A DNA stretch of 32,582 nucleotides from an uncultured Chlorobiaceae bacterium (GCA_903836465.1 CAILRB010000052.1:1-32582); one strand, 5' to 3'. Shown: positions 1 through 9,326, numbered from the stretch's first letter. Made by a program: numbers and translations. The notes: generated from the sequence alone by a model not told the origin.

Positions 1-2
1 AG

Positions 3-128
3 ACGGTATACAAGAAGGGTATCAAGCTCTATGGTAAGGAAAAAAAGAATCTGGAAAAAAGACTGATGCGCTCACCAAGCCTTCATTGGTGGGATATAAG
101 CATCAGGCCTAAAATGGTATTTTTATAA
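3..128 (+). CDS. 3' end of an unidentified ORF (partial)
   Basis: An open frame runs in from the left edge of the window and ends at TAA 126-128, giving 41 residues of a C-terminus. It is basic and has the aromatic patch SLHWWDIS near the end. I do not recognise the family. The basic, Trp-rich tail would suit a DNA-binding or transposase-like protein, but that is a guess. The frame could also be open by chance, because only 126 bases are visible. It lies 58 bases upstream of the Csx3 gene on the same strand. Confidence 0.3.
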   Translation, partial: TVYKKGIKLYGKEKKNLEKRLMRSPSLHWWDISIRPKMVFL

Positions 129-186
129 TGACTGCGTCCCTAACAATAGTTGCTTGAGCCAATTGATAATTACAGAAATAACAATC

Positions 187-498
187 ATGGAAACCTATAA
201 CATTACGGTAGAAGCAGATAATGTGCTTCGCCTGCGTTTTGGTGACACTCCGGCACAAAATGATGTGCTTGTACAAGAAGCCGCAAAAAAAATAACGGGA
301 TTGATTGAGGAGGGAACAATAAAAGGAGGGGAACTGATAAAGCTTAACGGCCCGGCAACATTGCCGGTGGCTTTTGCGTTGGCTCACAAGCTCAGTCACC
401 TTTATCAGGCTGTTGCGGTCTATGATCCAAAATTATCAAAGTATGTGGTGGCTATTGCCCACGGTGGGAAATACTGCCTGGGCGATCTTGTTGATTGA
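187..498 (+). CDS. csx3: Csx3 family protein (CRISPR-linked ring nuclease)
   Basis: This is a 103-residue protein that fits the Csx3 family, small proteins linked to type III CRISPR systems. The studied archaeal member (AF1864) is a Mn-dependent nuclease that degrades the cyclic tetra-adenylate second messenger and was earlier described as an RNA-binding deadenylase. The diagnostic C-terminal half is present: a GPATLPVAFALAH helix segment, then AVYDPKLSKYVVAIAH and a closing GDLVD. D80 and H92 match residues I recall as catalytic in the archaeal protein, and K82 sits where that protein has Arg. The ATG at 187 was chosen over an upstream non-ATG start at 154 because the family fold begins there; no clear ribosome site is visible. 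The gene is convergent with the ABC ATPase. No cas gene or repeat array lies within the window. Confidence 0.75.
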   Translation: METYNITVEADNVLRLRFGDTPAQNDVLVQEAAKKITGLIEEGTIKGGELIKLNGPATLPVAFALAHKLSHLYQAVAVYDPKLSKYVVAIAHGGKYCLGDLVD

Positions 499-537
499 GC
501 ATGATGAAGCCGCAGAACTGAAGACTGTTTGTGAGAA

Positions 538-1503
538 TCACCCCACCTTCCAGCAAGCCGCCTCATGGCCAGCCTCCCAGGCAACAAGCAGCGGCTGTTC
601 CGCACGGCAATGGGCGTCGGCAAGGGGGCAGCGCCCGGCAAAACGGCATCCTTCGGGCAGGTTGACGGCGCTTGGCACGTTGCCTTCGATGACGTGGAGA
701 CGCTCTTTTGGTGAGCCGAGACGGGGAATGGATTTGAGCAGTCCTCTGGTGTAGGGGTGAAAAGGATTGCTGAAAAGCTGTTGAACGGAGCCTTTTTCAA
801 CCACTCTTGAGGCGTACATCACCAGCACCTCTTCGCAGAGCTCGGCCACAACGCCGAAGTCGTGGGTAATGAGCATCACACTCATTCCGGTATCCGCTTT
901 CAGCTTGCCGATAAGGTCAAGAATCTGCGCCTGCACGGTGACGTCAAGCGCGGTGGTGGGTTCGTCGGCAATGAGCAGCTCCGGATTGCAGGAGAGCGCC
1001 ATGGCAATCATCACCCGCTGGCGCATGCCTCCCGAAAGTTCGTGGGGATAGGAGGAGAATCGTTCGGCAGGGTTGGGAATACCGACCAGGTGGAGCAGTT
1101 CAACGGAACGCGCTTTCGCCTCGGCGTGGTTGATGTCGCGGTGAATGAGAAGCTGTTCCATAATCTGGCTGCCGCAGGTAAAGACCGGGTTGAGCGAGCT
1201 CATCGGTTCCTGAAAGATCATGGCAATGTCGTTGCCGCGCAGCCGTCGCATTTTTTCTTCAGAAAGTTTCAGCAGGTCGCCTCCCTTCCATAAAATTTCA
1301 CCCCCTGCAAAGTAGCCTGGAGGCATGGGAACAAGGCGCATGATGGAGAGCGCCGTCACCGATTTTCCGCACCCCGACTCCCCGACAATCCCCAGCGTAC
1401 GGTTGCGCTCAAGCGAAAAACTGACTCCGTCGACCGCTTTGGCAATGCCATTATCAGTCGAGTAGTATGTCTTGAGATTTTTCAGTTCAAGAATTTTTTC
1501 CAT
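538..1503 (-). CDS. oligopeptide/dipeptide ABC transporter ATP-binding protein (OppD/DppD-like)
   Basis: This 321-residue ATPase of a peptide or nickel importer would couple ATP hydrolysis to uptake through inner-membrane permeases. Walker A is GESGCGKS at residues 41-48, the ABC signature is LSGGMRQRV, and Walker B with the D-loop is [13 protein letters not shown]. The C-terminal oligopeptide-transporter extension with [10 protein letters not shown] carries the two cysteines typical of the OppD/DppD subfamily. The ATG at 1503 is preferred over a TTG at 1515, which would only add MLLN. No permease, binding protein or second ATPase gene is adjacent, so its partners must be encoded elsewhere and the substrate cannot be told. 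It is divergent from mfd with only 48 bases between the starts. Confidence 0.88.
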   Translation of the reverse strand: MEKILELKNLKTYYSTDNGIAKAVDGVSFSLERNRTLGIVGESGCGKSVTALSIMRLVPMPPGYFAGGEILWKGGDLLKLSEEKMRRLRGNDIAMIFQEPMSSLNPVFTCGSQIMEQLLIHRDINHAEAKARSVELLHLVGIPNPAERFSSYPHELSGGMRQRVMIAMALSCNPELLIADEPTTALDVTVQAQILDLIGKLKADTGMSVMLITHDFGVVAELCEEVLVMYASRVVEKGSVQQLFSNPFHPYTRGLLKSIPRLGSPKERLHVIEGNVPSAVNLPEGCRFAGRCPLADAHCRAEQPLLVAWEAGHEAACWKVG

Positions 1504-1551
1504 ATTTAACAACAAGCCCTGCTCGCGGGGATTTGGAGGTTATGTTCTGCC

Positions 1552-4500
1552 GTGATTACGCATGAAAATATGGTTTGTCCGCTTCAAATGAAAACGTTAT
1601 CCGATACTGAACTGCAGAGCGCTGCAGTCACCAAAAGAAATCCCGCCTTTCTCTTCGACACTCTCAGGCAATCGGCTCCTTATTCCCGGCTGAAAACGGC
1701 CATAGAGACGAGTGTGCCCGAAGGGGGAGTTTTTACCCCGATTACTCTTTCCGGGCTGCAGGGGTCGCTTGCTTCACTGCTTGCGGCAAAGCTTTTTACC
1801 GACCAGCACTCTTCGCTTATGGTGCTGTGCGGCCAGAACAACTTTGAGCTGTACGCCAATGATGTTGAGGCTCTTCTGCCCAAAGAGACCATCTGCAACA
1901 CCTCGGATGAACTGTCACTCTCCATCGGCGCCATTTCGACGGGGAAAAAATCAATCATCCTCTCTTTTTTGGATGATCTTGATGTCACCCTCTGCAAGCC
2001 TGCGGAAGCGGAAAGCCGGATTTTTCGACTGAAAACCGAGCAGGATGCCGGATACGAAAAGCTGAAACAGTTTTTGGTGGCCAACAGCTTTGAGCTTCGG
2101 GAGTTTGTTGAGGATGAGGGAGAGTTCTCTCTTCGGGGCTCTATCATCGATGTTTTCCCTTGCGGTGCGCGCGAGCCGTTACGTCTTGAATTTTTTGGCG
2201 ATACGCTCACCTCGCTGCGCGTTTTCGATATCAACAGCCAGTTGTCGGGAAAAACCCTGCAAACTGCCGATCTTACCGCAAGTTTTGTAGACGAAATGCC
2301 GGGCGCTGCCGGTAACGAAACAACCATTCTTGACTATCTCGACCCCTCGACGATTATCATTATTGATGATACTGCTGAGTTTGAAGCGCTCGAAAACCAT
2401 GCCGAACTGATTGCTGCGCTTTCACGGTTCCGCTGTATCAGCATTATGCCCTTTGCCGCTTCGGCCATTGACTTTGGCGCCGTTGCACAGAAAAAGCTGA
2501 ACGCAAATTTCCGGATTCTTGCCACTCTGCTGCAGCAGGAGAGCGCTCAACATCGCAACCCTCTCTTTGCCACCAGCTCGCGCCGTGAAATTGCGGAGTT
2601 GACGGACTTTCTTGCGGAGGAGATGGCAAGTTCGAAGAACGCCGCTCAGCTTGAGGCAAGCTGGATTCCCGTCAATTTGCATACCGGCTTTATCTTCGGC
2701 GCTCTTGATCTCTATACCGAATCCGACATCTTCGGCAAACTCCACACCCATAAAGGTCACCGGAAAAGAAAGATACGGGGTATATCGCTCAAGGATCTCC
2801 AGAAGCTCAAGGTGGGCGACTATGTGGTTCATGAGGATTACGGCGTCGGCATTTTCAAGTCGCTTGAAACCATTACGGTAGGTCATTCCGAACAGGAATC
2901 GGTGCTGGTTGAATATGCGGGTGGTGATCAGCTTTTTGTCAATGTTCAGAATATCAATCTGCTCTCGAAATATACCGCCTCCGAAAGCTCTCTTCCCTCG
3001 CTCTCAAAACTTGGCAGCTCAAAGTGGGCGGCCAAAAAGGACAAGGTTCGCAAAAAAATCCGCGATATTGCCATAAACCTGATCAAGGTCTATGCCCAGA
3101 GGAAAATGCAGCCCGGTTTCGGCTTTGCTCACGATTCGATTTTTATGCGGGAATTTGAGTCCTCGTTTATTTTTGATGAAACGCCCGATCAGCTCAAGGC
3201 AATCAACGAGGTGAAAAAGGATATGGAGGAACCGCACCCGATGGATCGCCTGATCTGCGGTGATGCCGGTTTCGGAAAAACCGAAATTGCCATGAGGGCG
3301 GCCTTCAAGGCGGTGGAATCTCAGAAACAGGTGGCCGTTTTGACCCCGACCACCATTCTTGCGCACCAGCATGCTGAATCGTTTACCAGAAGATTTGAGA
3401 ATTTCCCGATTTCAATAGCGGTGCTCAGTCGTTTTGTGAGCCGCAAGGAGCAGCAGGAGATACTGAAAAAAATAGAGCGGGGGCAGATTGATATTGTGAT
3501 CGGCACCCATCGGCTGGTTTCGAAGGATGTGCTTTTCAAGGATCTTGGTCTGCTTGTTATTGATGAGGAGCAGCACTTCGGCGTTGAGGTAAAGGAGAAG
3601 CTGCGCGAACAGTTTCCCGGCGTCGATACCCTCACCATGTCGGCCACGCCCATACCGAGAACCCTGCAATTTTCAATGCTTGGCGCCAGGGATCTCTCTA
3701 TTGTCTCGACACCGCCGAAAAACCGTCAGCCGGTGGATACCGTCATTACCGATTATGATCCGGCGCTGATTCAGTCGGCAATTTTGAGGGAGGTCAAGCG
3801 GGAGGGTCAGGTCTTTTTCCTGCACAATCGTATTTCAGCGCTTGATGATGTGCTGAAAACACTCCGGGAGCTTGTTCCCTCGGCGCGGATTGTCTTTGCT
3901 CATGGCCAGCTTCCTGCCAAAGAGCTTGAAAAAATTATGATGGATTTCATGCAGAAGGAGGTCGACGTGCTCATCTCCACCACCATCATCGGCTCGGGGC
4001 TCGACATCTCCAATGCCAATACCATCATCATCAACCGGGCCGACATGTTCGGCCTCTCCGACCTCTACCAGTTGCGCGGCAGGGTGGGACGAAGCGAGCG
4101 GAAGGCTTTCTGTTATCTGGTCACGCCGCCGCTGAAAACCCTGAAACAGGAGGCGCGACAGCGGCTGGCCGTTATAGAAAGCTTTACGGAACTTGGTTCA
4201 GGCTTCAACATCGCCCTGCGCGACCTTGATATTCGCGGTGCGGGCAATCTGCTGGGTGCGGAGCAATCGGGCTATATCCATGAGCTTGGCTTCGATCTCT
4301 ACCAGAAAATGCTTGAAGAGACGGTTGCGGAGCTGAAAGCAACCGAGTTCAGCCACATGTTCAGTGACGAAGGCGCAAAAGCCGCCAGAAAATTGAAACC
4401 CTGCGACCTGGTCTTCTTTTTTGATGCCCTCATCCCTGACTACTATCTTACGGCAATCCATGAGCGGTTTGCCTTTTATGACAAAATCTCGAAGGCGCCC

Positions 4501-4896
4501 TCGGAGAATCACCTCAATGCCATTGCCACAGAACTCAGGGACAGGTTCGGCGCCCTGCCTGAAGAGGTTTCAAATCTGCTGCTGCTGACCAGGCTCAAGC
4601 TCACCGGCACCGCTCTCGGTCTCGAAAAGATCGACATTCAGCCAAAAGGCACAACACTGTTTCTGCCGGATCAGGACAACGAACATCTTGCCAACCGGGA
4701 GTTTCTGCAGTACCTTTTTGTAGCAGTGCAGGAGCCATGGATGCAGGAGTACAAACCGGGATTCAAAATCGAAAAGAAGATGAAACTGGCACTGCACCAC
4801 CCTTCAGGCGCCGATACCACCCCGGCAAAGCTGATTGAGCGGTACAGTGAGCTGTTGAAAAAGATTGAACAGGAGTCGAAAACGCAGATTGCGTAA
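1552..4896 (+). CDS. mfd: transcription-repair coupling factor Mfd
   Basis: This 1114-residue DNA translocase removes RNA polymerase stalled at DNA damage and recruits UvrA for strand-specific repair. The domains appear in order. An N-terminal UvrB-like region includes the segment around [20 protein letters not shown]. The RNA-polymerase-interacting domain around residues 420-480 contains [15 protein letters not shown]. The helicase motor has Walker [10 protein letters not shown] near residue 570, a DEEQ box near 670, the [11 protein letters not shown] motif, and motif VI with [12 protein letters not shown]-terminal domain follows. Length is normal for the family. The start is GTG 1552, with GGAGGT at 1535-1540 eleven bases upstream; ATG 1570 is the alternative. 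The divergent neighbour encodes an unrelated transporter ATPase. Confidence 0.97.
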   Translation: MITHENMVCPLQMKTLSDTELQSAAVTKRNPAFLFDTLRQSAPYSRLKTAIETSVPEGGVFTPITLSGLQGSLASLLAAKLFTDQHSSLMVLCGQNNFELYANDVEALLPKETICNTSDELSLSIGAISTGKKSIILSFLDDLDVTLCKPAEAESRIFRLKTEQDAGYEKLKQFLVANSFELREFVEDEGEFSLRGSIIDVFPCGAREPLRLEFFGDTLTSLRVFDINSQLSGKTLQTADLTASFVDEMPGAAGNETTILDYLDPSTIIIIDDTAEFEALENHAELIAALSRFRCISIMPFAASAIDFGAVAQKKLNANFRILATLLQQESAQHRNPLFATSSRREIAELTDFLAEEMASSKNAAQLEASWIPVNLHTGFIFGALDLYTESDIFGKLHTHKGHRKRKIRGISLKDLQKLKVGDYVVHEDYGVGIFKSLETITVGHSEQESVLVEYAGGDQLFVNVQNINLLSKYTASESSLPSLSKLGSSKWAAKKDKVRKKIRDIAINLIKVYAQRKMQPGFGFAHDSIFMREFESSFIFDETPDQLKAINEVKKDMEEPHPMDRLICGDAGFGKTEIAMRAAFKAVESQKQVAVLTPTTILAHQHAESFTRRFENFPISIAVLSRFVSRKEQQEILKKIERGQIDIVIGTHRLVSKDVLFKDLGLLVIDEEQHFGVEVKEKLREQFPGVDTLTMSATPIPRTLQFSMLGARDLSIVSTPPKNRQPVDTVITDYDPALIQSAILREVKREGQVFFLHNRISALDDVLKTLRELVPSARIVFAHGQLPAKELEKIMMDFMQKEVDVLISTTIIGSGLDISNANTIIINRADMFGLSDLYQLRGRVGRSERKAFCYLVTPPLKTLKQEARQRLAVIESFTELGSGFNIALRDLDIRGAGNLLGAEQSGYIHELGFDLYQKMLEETVAELKATEFSHMFSDEGAKAARKLKPCDLVFFFDALIPDYYLTAIHERFAFYDKISKAPSENHLNAIATELRDRFGALPEEVSNLLLLTRLKLTGTALGLEKIDIQPKGTTLFLPDQDNEHLANREFLQYLFVAVQEPWMQEYKPGFKIEKKMKLALHHPSGADTTPAKLIERYSELLKKIEQESKTQIA

Positions 4897-4936
4897 ATCA
4901 ACACCTGCTGATGCCGTTGAACTCAATAATGACAAA

Positions 4937-5100
4937 GAGGGGGGCGGCTTATGTTGGTTGCTACCAATATGTCATGCCTGCGGCATTGAAAAAAATACTC
5001 TCTGTTTCAAGCCCCGGAGGGGCGGCATGTTGGTAGCAAATACAAAAGGCCTCCCCTCTCTTTTTTTAGTCCCGCAGGCCGGGGTGGCATGTCAATAGTA
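4937..5100. repeat. degenerate REP-like palindromic repeat cluster
   Basis: At least three related copies of a GC-rich unit of about 30 bases lie between mfd and the ferredoxin gene. The clearest reads CCCCGGAGGGGCGGCATGTT followed by GGTAGCAA (5013-5040). A second forward copy is around 5070-5098, a weaker forward copy around 4937-4960, and an inverted copy at about 4963-4990, whose reverse complement reads GCCGCAGGCATGACATATTG followed by GTAGC. The inverted and forward copies can pair, so the transcript downstream of mfd could fold into a large stem. Units of this type are scattered between genes in several bacterial genomes. I infer a dispersed intergenic repeat and see no coding role. 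Confidence 0.55.
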
Positions 5101-5142
5101 GTTTTTTCAGGAATAGAAAAACTTTTGAAGCAACTTTTATGT

Positions 5143-5171
5143 TATAATTAACAAGACAAAAAGAGTCTTGT
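5143..5171 (+). promoter_or_regulatory. promoter -10 box with a palindrome over the transcription start
   Basis: A perfect TATAAT lies at 5143-5148. Immediately after it is a perfect inverted repeat, ACAAGAC (5151-5157) and GTCTTGT (5165-5171), spaced by 7 bases. No convincing -35 box is at the usual distance. The palindrome would straddle the start point and the first transcribed bases, so it could be an operator or a 5' hairpin of the ferredoxin mRNA. The start codon follows at 5196. Confidence 0.45.
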
Positions 5172-5195
5172 ATTTTGAAACATAATTTATTTACC

Positions 5196-5726
5196 ATGCA
5201 AATCACGATCAATAATAAGCAGTATGAGGCGAATGTAGGTGACAGGCTTCTTGATATAGCCCGTGCCAACCATGAACATATAGGATATTTCTGTGGTGGA
5301 AACGCCTTATGCCAAACCTGTTACGTCAAGGTACTTGAAGGCGGTGAGCTGCTCTCTCCCCTCAATGAAGAGGAAACAGCCTTCTTGTCTGACAACCTTG
5401 TCAAAGAGGGGACAAGAATGGCCTGTCAGGCGACGGTTGAAAAAGAGGGAACCTTAAAAATGGTGTCAGCAGTTGAAGAGGTCAAGCGGATGTTTGAAAA
5501 TGAGCCACTGCAACTGGCTGGATATGCCGCCAAAATGGGATGGGAGGCATTGGTAAAGGTTCCTGACACTCTCTTGATACAGTCGAAAAGGGAGCTGGAT
5601 CTCTTTGAGGTGATCTCTGACGTTATCAGCGGCATCGGAGACGCCTTTCAATTGATTGTCAGAGCTTTTCAGTCTTCCTGTTGTTGCTCGACAGAGAGCT
5701 GCACGTGCGAGGCTAAAAAGGGTTGA
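5196..5726 (+). CDS. [2Fe-2S] ferredoxin-domain protein, chlorosome-envelope type (CsmI/CsmJ/CsmX-like)
   Basis: This 176-residue protein has an N-terminal plant/adrenodoxin-type ferredoxin domain. The cluster ligands C33-x5-C39-x2-C42 are visible (motif YFCGGNALCQTC), with the fourth at C77 in RMACQ. After residue 90 it carries an extra domain of about 75 residues that ordinary ferredoxins lack. It ends in a cysteine-rich tail, CCCSTESCTC. Green sulfur bacteria carry chlorosome-envelope proteins (CsmI, CsmJ, CsmX) built as a ferredoxin domain plus a C-terminal extension, thought to control energy transfer by redox state. This protein fits that plan and sits near a carotenoid gene, but which member it is cannot be settled here. 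ATG 5196 is chosen over TTG 5175 because the ferredoxin fold begins at MQITIN. No strong ribosome site is visible. Confidence 0.72.
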   Translation: MQITINNKQYEANVGDRLLDIARANHEHIGYFCGGNALCQTCYVKVLEGGELLSPLNEEETAFLSDNLVKEGTRMACQATVEKEGTLKMVSAVEEVKRMFENEPLQLAGYAAKMGWEALVKVPDTLLIQSKRELDLFEVISDVISGIGDAFQLIVRAFQSSCCCSTESCTCEAKKG

Positions 5727-5786
5727 TTGAGAGAGCAGCTAAAATGCGTATATTTTGTTTTTATTCTTTCAACCGTATAATGGCCG

Positions 5787-7007
5787 ATGGGGTACTCTTC
5801 TGATCTTGGAAATGTCGAGTTTGAGCTTGTCGCAAAGACCCTTGAACGCTGGATGATCAAGCCTGAAAGGGCTATGGATATTGTTCTCGGCATACCAAAA
5901 GAACGAGCACAGGATGAACGCCGGGTAGCTATTTCACCCCCCGGCGTTCAAATACTGGTAGAGCAGGGAATACGGGTTGTGGTTGAGAAATCTGCCGGCA
6001 ATTTCTGCAACTTCACCGACCTTGCCTACAGCGAGGCCGGTGCGCGCATTGCTGAATCTCCTGAGGAGTTGTATGAGAAGTGTAATGTCATTGTAAAGGT
6101 CTCTCCCCCTCAGCCTGAAGAGGTTATGCTCTTTACACCAGGGCAATTGCTTATTTCCGCCCTGCACCTCGGAACAGTTACTCCCCGGCTGATCAAAACT
6201 CTGCTCGAAAAAAATATTACCGCCATCGGCTTTGAGTTTATTGAAACAAGGGATGGTGAGTTGCCGATTGTCAGAACGCTGAGCGAAATCGCCGGTTCAC
6301 TGGCAATCCAGACTGCTGCAAAATATCTTGAAACCGGCTATGGCGGCAGCGGCATCCTCCTTGGGGGCATTGCCGGTGTTCCTCCGGCTCATGTCACCAT
6401 TATCGGTGCAGGAACCGTGGGGCTGTTTGCCGCGCAGGATGCGCTTGGTCTGGGTGCGCAAGTTACCGTTATCGACAAGGAGATCAACCGGCTGAGACGG
6501 TTCGAGGCATTTTTCAATCGCCATCTGGTGACGGCTATCGCCAACGATCATTACATCGCCGAGCTTGCAAAGATGTCGGATGTGCTGATCGGAGCGTTAA
6601 GCCCGAAACAAAAAATTATCAAACCACTGGTCAGCGAACAGGTGGTAAAATCGATGAAACCCGGTTCTGTTATTATTGATGTCTCGATTGATCAGGGAGC
6701 CTGCTTCGCCACCAGCCGCCACACCTCACATACCAATCCGATTTATGTAAAGTACGGCGTGACCCACTACTGTGTTCCGAATATTCCTTCCGCTGTTGCA
6801 AAAACAGCCTCTTTCGCCCTGACCAACACCCTCCTGCCCTTTCTTCTGAAGCTGACGGGACATGAAACTATTTCAGAGATTCTCTGGAAGAGCCACAGCC
6901 TGAGAAGAGGTACCTACCTGTTCAAGGGCTACGTCACCAAAAAAATTCTTGCTGAGCTTACCGATTTCCCCTTCAGGGAGATTGACATGCTGCTTGCGGC
7001 AAGTTAA
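5787..7007 (+). CDS. ald: alanine dehydrogenase
   Basis: This is a 406-residue NAD-dependent dehydrogenase that interconverts L-alanine and pyruvate plus ammonia. The N-terminal catalytic domain contains the family opening GIPKERAQDERRVAISP near residue 34 and the segment SALHLGTVTP. The NAD domain has VTIIGAGTVGLFAAQDALGLG, and the closing region has HYCVPNIPSAVAKTAS. A leader of about 30 residues before GIPKE is longer than in the Bacillus enzyme, but similar extensions occur in Bacteroidetes homologues, so the ATG at 5787 is kept. A TATAAT at 5776-5781 lies only 5 bases before this ATG. If it is a promoter, either the mRNA is leaderless or the true start is ATG 5853 or ATG 5874. The gene is convergent with the carotenoid gene. 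Confidence 0.9.
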   Translation: MGYSSDLGNVEFELVAKTLERWMIKPERAMDIVLGIPKERAQDERRVAISPPGVQILVEQGIRVVVEKSAGNFCNFTDLAYSEAGARIAESPEELYEKCNVIVKVSPPQPEEVMLFTPGQLLISALHLGTVTPRLIKTLLEKNITAIGFEFIETRDGELPIVRTLSEIAGSLAIQTAAKYLETGYGGSGILLGGIAGVPPAHVTIIGAGTVGLFAAQDALGLGAQVTVIDKEINRLRRFEAFFNRHLVTAIANDHYIAELAKMSDVLIGALSPKQKIIKPLVSEQVVKSMKPGSVIIDVSIDQGACFATSRHTSHTNPIYVKYGVTHYCVPNIPSAVAKTASFALTNTLLPFLLKLTGHETISEILWKSHSLRRGTYLFKGYVTKKILAELTDFPFREIDMLLAAS

Positions 7008-7028
7008 GCGGAAATTTGAGCGGGAAAC

Positions 7029-8552
7029 CTACACTAACTCATCCAGCGGCTTGCCGAATTTTCTTGCAATGTATGAGGCACATGAGACGCCCGAATAGGT
7101 AACGGCGATTACTCCCTGACCGGGAAAGGTACTGTCGCCTGCGGCAAAAAGGTTTTTTATCGGCGTGGTGTTCTGGGGTTTCTGCAAAATGTTCTGACCC
7201 GGTTTAAGCAGAGGTCCGTAGGAGCCTTTATAGCGGTTGAGATAGCGCTCATGGGTCAGCGGTGTGGCAAGCACTTTCAGCTCGACAGCCTGTGACAACC
7301 CGGGCAGAATTCTTTCAGTCCGGGAAATAACAGCGGCGGCGACCTCCTCTTTGGCGGCGCGGTATGCACTGCTTCCCCTTTCAAAATGCTCCCACTGCTC
7401 GAATTCTCCATTAACAAAAACATGTACAATATGCTTTCCCGGCGGAGCCAGTGATGGATCCAGAATCGTCGGAGCTGAAAAATAGATGGTGCCACCCGGC
7501 TGGTTATAGCTCTTCCAGTCATCGACAAGCACATGGTGAACATCAAATCCTTCTGGAATAACCGAAGCATCAACCCCAAGAAAGAGCTGGAACCAGCTTG
7601 GAGCCCTCAGAAACCTCTCTTCATCGACTCTGTAGCGGGAATCGGTGACCAGCCGGTTGAAAGTATCCCAAACCGTGGCATTACTTATAACCACTCTGGC
7701 ATAATGCTCCGTGCCGTCGGCAAGCCTGACACCGCGAGCCTCCCCCTTGTCAACAAGAATCTCCGTAACCTCGGCCTGATAGCAGAGATGTCCGCCAAAC
7801 TTCTCAATCCCTTTGCATAATGCCGCAGGAATCGCACCGGAACCGCCGACGGGGTAGTTGATGCCTCCGAAATGGCGATCGGCAAGACAGATGCCGGCAT
7901 TGACCAGCGGTGTGGACACGGCATCCTGTACCGCCCAGGAGTAAGCCTCAATATCAATGAAGTGGAGCAGCTCCTCATCATTGATATACCTTCTTGCCGT
8001 CTTTCCCATCGACCGGAAGCTCTTCATGGCCAGCGCAAGAGTCTTCAGGGGATTTGCGCTGCCGACCGAAAGCAGATGCACCAGATCTTCAAGCGAACCG
8101 GCAGGCATGGAACTGAGAATGTCGTAAACCTCATCAAGTTCATGATAAAACCTCTTGATCCCTTCAGCTTCGTGAGGAAAAAGGGCAGCAAGAGCGGCAA
8201 GAAAAGTGTGGCGATCATAACATGCCGGAATTGAAAAACCGTTGGGCAGATGATAATGAATCTGCACCGGATCCGGAATAGTGCGAACGTCAACCCCCAG
8301 TTTTCTGAATATTCTTGTATGCAGATTCAGTGTCCCGCTGGTACCGTTTTCACCAAAGCCGTAAAAAACTGATGCCCCGGCATCAAACTGGTAACCATCA
8401 CGCTGAAAAGAGGAACAGCTTCCTCCGGGATAACGGTTCTTTTCAAAAACAACCGTTGCAAAGCCGCGTTCCTGAAGCAGTGCCGCAGCGGTCAACCCGC
8501 CGATACCGGAGCCGATAACGATAACATCTGTTGCTTCTTTTCTGGAAACCAT
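7029..8552 (-). CDS. crtH: carotenoid isomerase, CrtH-like FAD-dependent oxidoreductase
   Basis: This 507-residue protein belongs to the phytoene desaturase/carotenoid isomerase family. The N-terminal FAD-binding motif VIGSGIGGLTAAALLQERG is followed by the second glycine motif YPGGSCSSFQRDGYQFDAGAS. The C-terminal flavin motif is NLFAAGDSTFPGQGVIAVTYSG. The length and the PGGSCSSF version of the motif fit the CrtH/CrtISO branch, which converts poly-cis lycopene to all-trans in organisms using the CrtP/CrtQ route. That pathway serves chlorobactene and isorenieratene synthesis in green sulfur bacteria. A desaturase or another family member cannot be excluded from sequence alone. It is transcribed divergently from the sigma factor gene, with an AT-rich gap between them. 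Confidence 0.8.
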   Translation of the reverse strand: MVSRKEATDVIVIGSGIGGLTAAALLQERGFATVVFEKNRYPGGSCSSFQRDGYQFDAGASVFYGFGENGTSGTLNLHTRIFRKLGVDVRTIPDPVQIHYHLPNGFSIPACYDRHTFLAALAALFPHEAEGIKRFYHELDEVYDILSSMPAGSLEDLVHLLSVGSANPLKTLALAMKSFRSMGKTARRYINDEELLHFIDIEAYSWAVQDAVSTPLVNAGICLADRHFGGINYPVGGSGAIPAALCKGIEKFGGHLCYQAEVTEILVDKGEARGVRLADGTEHYARVVISNATVWDTFNRLVTDSRYRVDEERFLRAPSWFQLFLGVDASVIPEGFDVHHVLVDDWKSYNQPGGTIYFSAPTILDPSLAPPGKHIVHVFVNGEFEQWEHFERGSSAYRAAKEEVAAAVISRTERILPGLSQAVELKVLATPLTHERYLNRYKGSYGPLLKPGQNILQKPQNTTPIKNLFAAGDSTFPGQGVIAVTYSGVSCASYIARKFGKPLDELV

Positions 8553-8589
8553 AGGTCAGTAAATTGCTTGGAGGCAGTTCAGAAAGCTC

Positions 8590-8618
8590 TTGAAATATAT
8601 TAATTTAAATTGATTATT
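8590..8618 (+). promoter_or_regulatory. possible promoter for the sigma factor gene
   Basis: TTGAAA at 8590-8595 is followed 16 bases later by GATTAT (8612-8617), a weak -10 box. The AT-rich spacer contains the palindrome AATTTAAATT. This lies in the divergent gap between the carotenoid isomerase gene and the sigma factor gene. The match is modest and no regulator is implied. Confidence 0.3.
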
Positions 8619-8668
8619 TTGTGAGGTCAATAACTCGCATCGACCTTGAACCAGGAAGATTTCAGATC

Positions 8669-9298
8669 ATGGACAAACCAGCTCCAACTCATCAGACAAA
8701 AACTCCGACGAAACCAGAGGCTCTGTCCCGGGAGGAGCGCAAAAAACAACTGGAATTTCAAAAAGAAGCGGTAGTGCATCTTCATTCGCTCTATAACTAC
8801 GCCCTTCATATAACCATGAATCCGGATGATGCGGAGGATCTGGTACAGGAGACCTATCTCAAGGCCTATCGATTTTTTAATTCTTTTGAACGGGGAACAA
8901 ACTGCAAGGCCTGGCTGTTTAAAATTCTGAAAAACAATTATATCAATCGTTTTCGTAAAAACTCAAAAGAGCCGGGAAAAGTTGATTATGATCTCATCAA
9001 GGACTTTTATCATTCGATAAAAGACACCCGAAGAGACAGCAGCGAGGCGGATACAGATTATTTTCATTCATTGCTGCACGAAGAGGTTTATCAGGCTCTT
9101 CACTCTTTACCCGAAGAGTTCAGAGAGGTGATTCAGTTGTGTGATATTGAAGGATTTACTTATGAGGAGATTGCAAATATGGTAGACAGCCCTATAGGCA
9201 CGGTACGATCAAGGCTCTATCGGGGAAGAAAATTGCTTCGTGTTCAGCTTGAAGAATATGCCAGAAAATACGGCTTTAATACCGGCAAAGATCAATAA
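8669..9298 (+). CDS. ECF-type RNA polymerase sigma factor, SigR/RpoE-like
   Basis: This 209-residue sigma-70 family factor of the extracytoplasmic-function type has only regions 2 and 4. Region 2 includes [20 protein letters not shown] and the -10-recognising segment [16 protein letters not shown]. Region 4 has the helix-turn-helix [20 protein letters not shown] followed by RGRKLLR. The PIGTV-SRL-RGR pattern resembles Streptomyces SigR and the related stress factors paired with zinc anti-sigma proteins. The ATG at 8669 has AGGAAG at 8653-8658, ten bases upstream, and is preferred over a GTG at 8621. The next gene, 28 bases downstream, encodes a matching zinc anti-sigma protein. A role in redox or envelope stress is inferred from this pairing. 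Confidence 0.9.
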   Translation: MDKPAPTHQTKTPTKPEALSREERKKQLEFQKEAVVHLHSLYNYALHITMNPDDAEDLVQETYLKAYRFFNSFERGTNCKAWLFKILKNNYINRFRKNSKEPGKVDYDLIKDFYHSIKDTRRDSSEADTDYFHSLLHEEVYQALHSLPEEFREVIQLCDIEGFTYEEIANMVDSPIGTVRSRLYRGRKLLRVQLEEYARKYGFNTGKDQ

Positions 9299-9326
9299 AT
9301 CAATACGCACAAATTCTATTTTTACT

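Noticed and set aside
1-540. CRISPR array near csx3
   Set aside because: No spaced direct repeats were found in the flanks that are visible.
862-1293. Plus-strand frame inside the ABC ATPase gene
   Set aside because: It is the complement of a strongly conserved ATPase and resembles no family.
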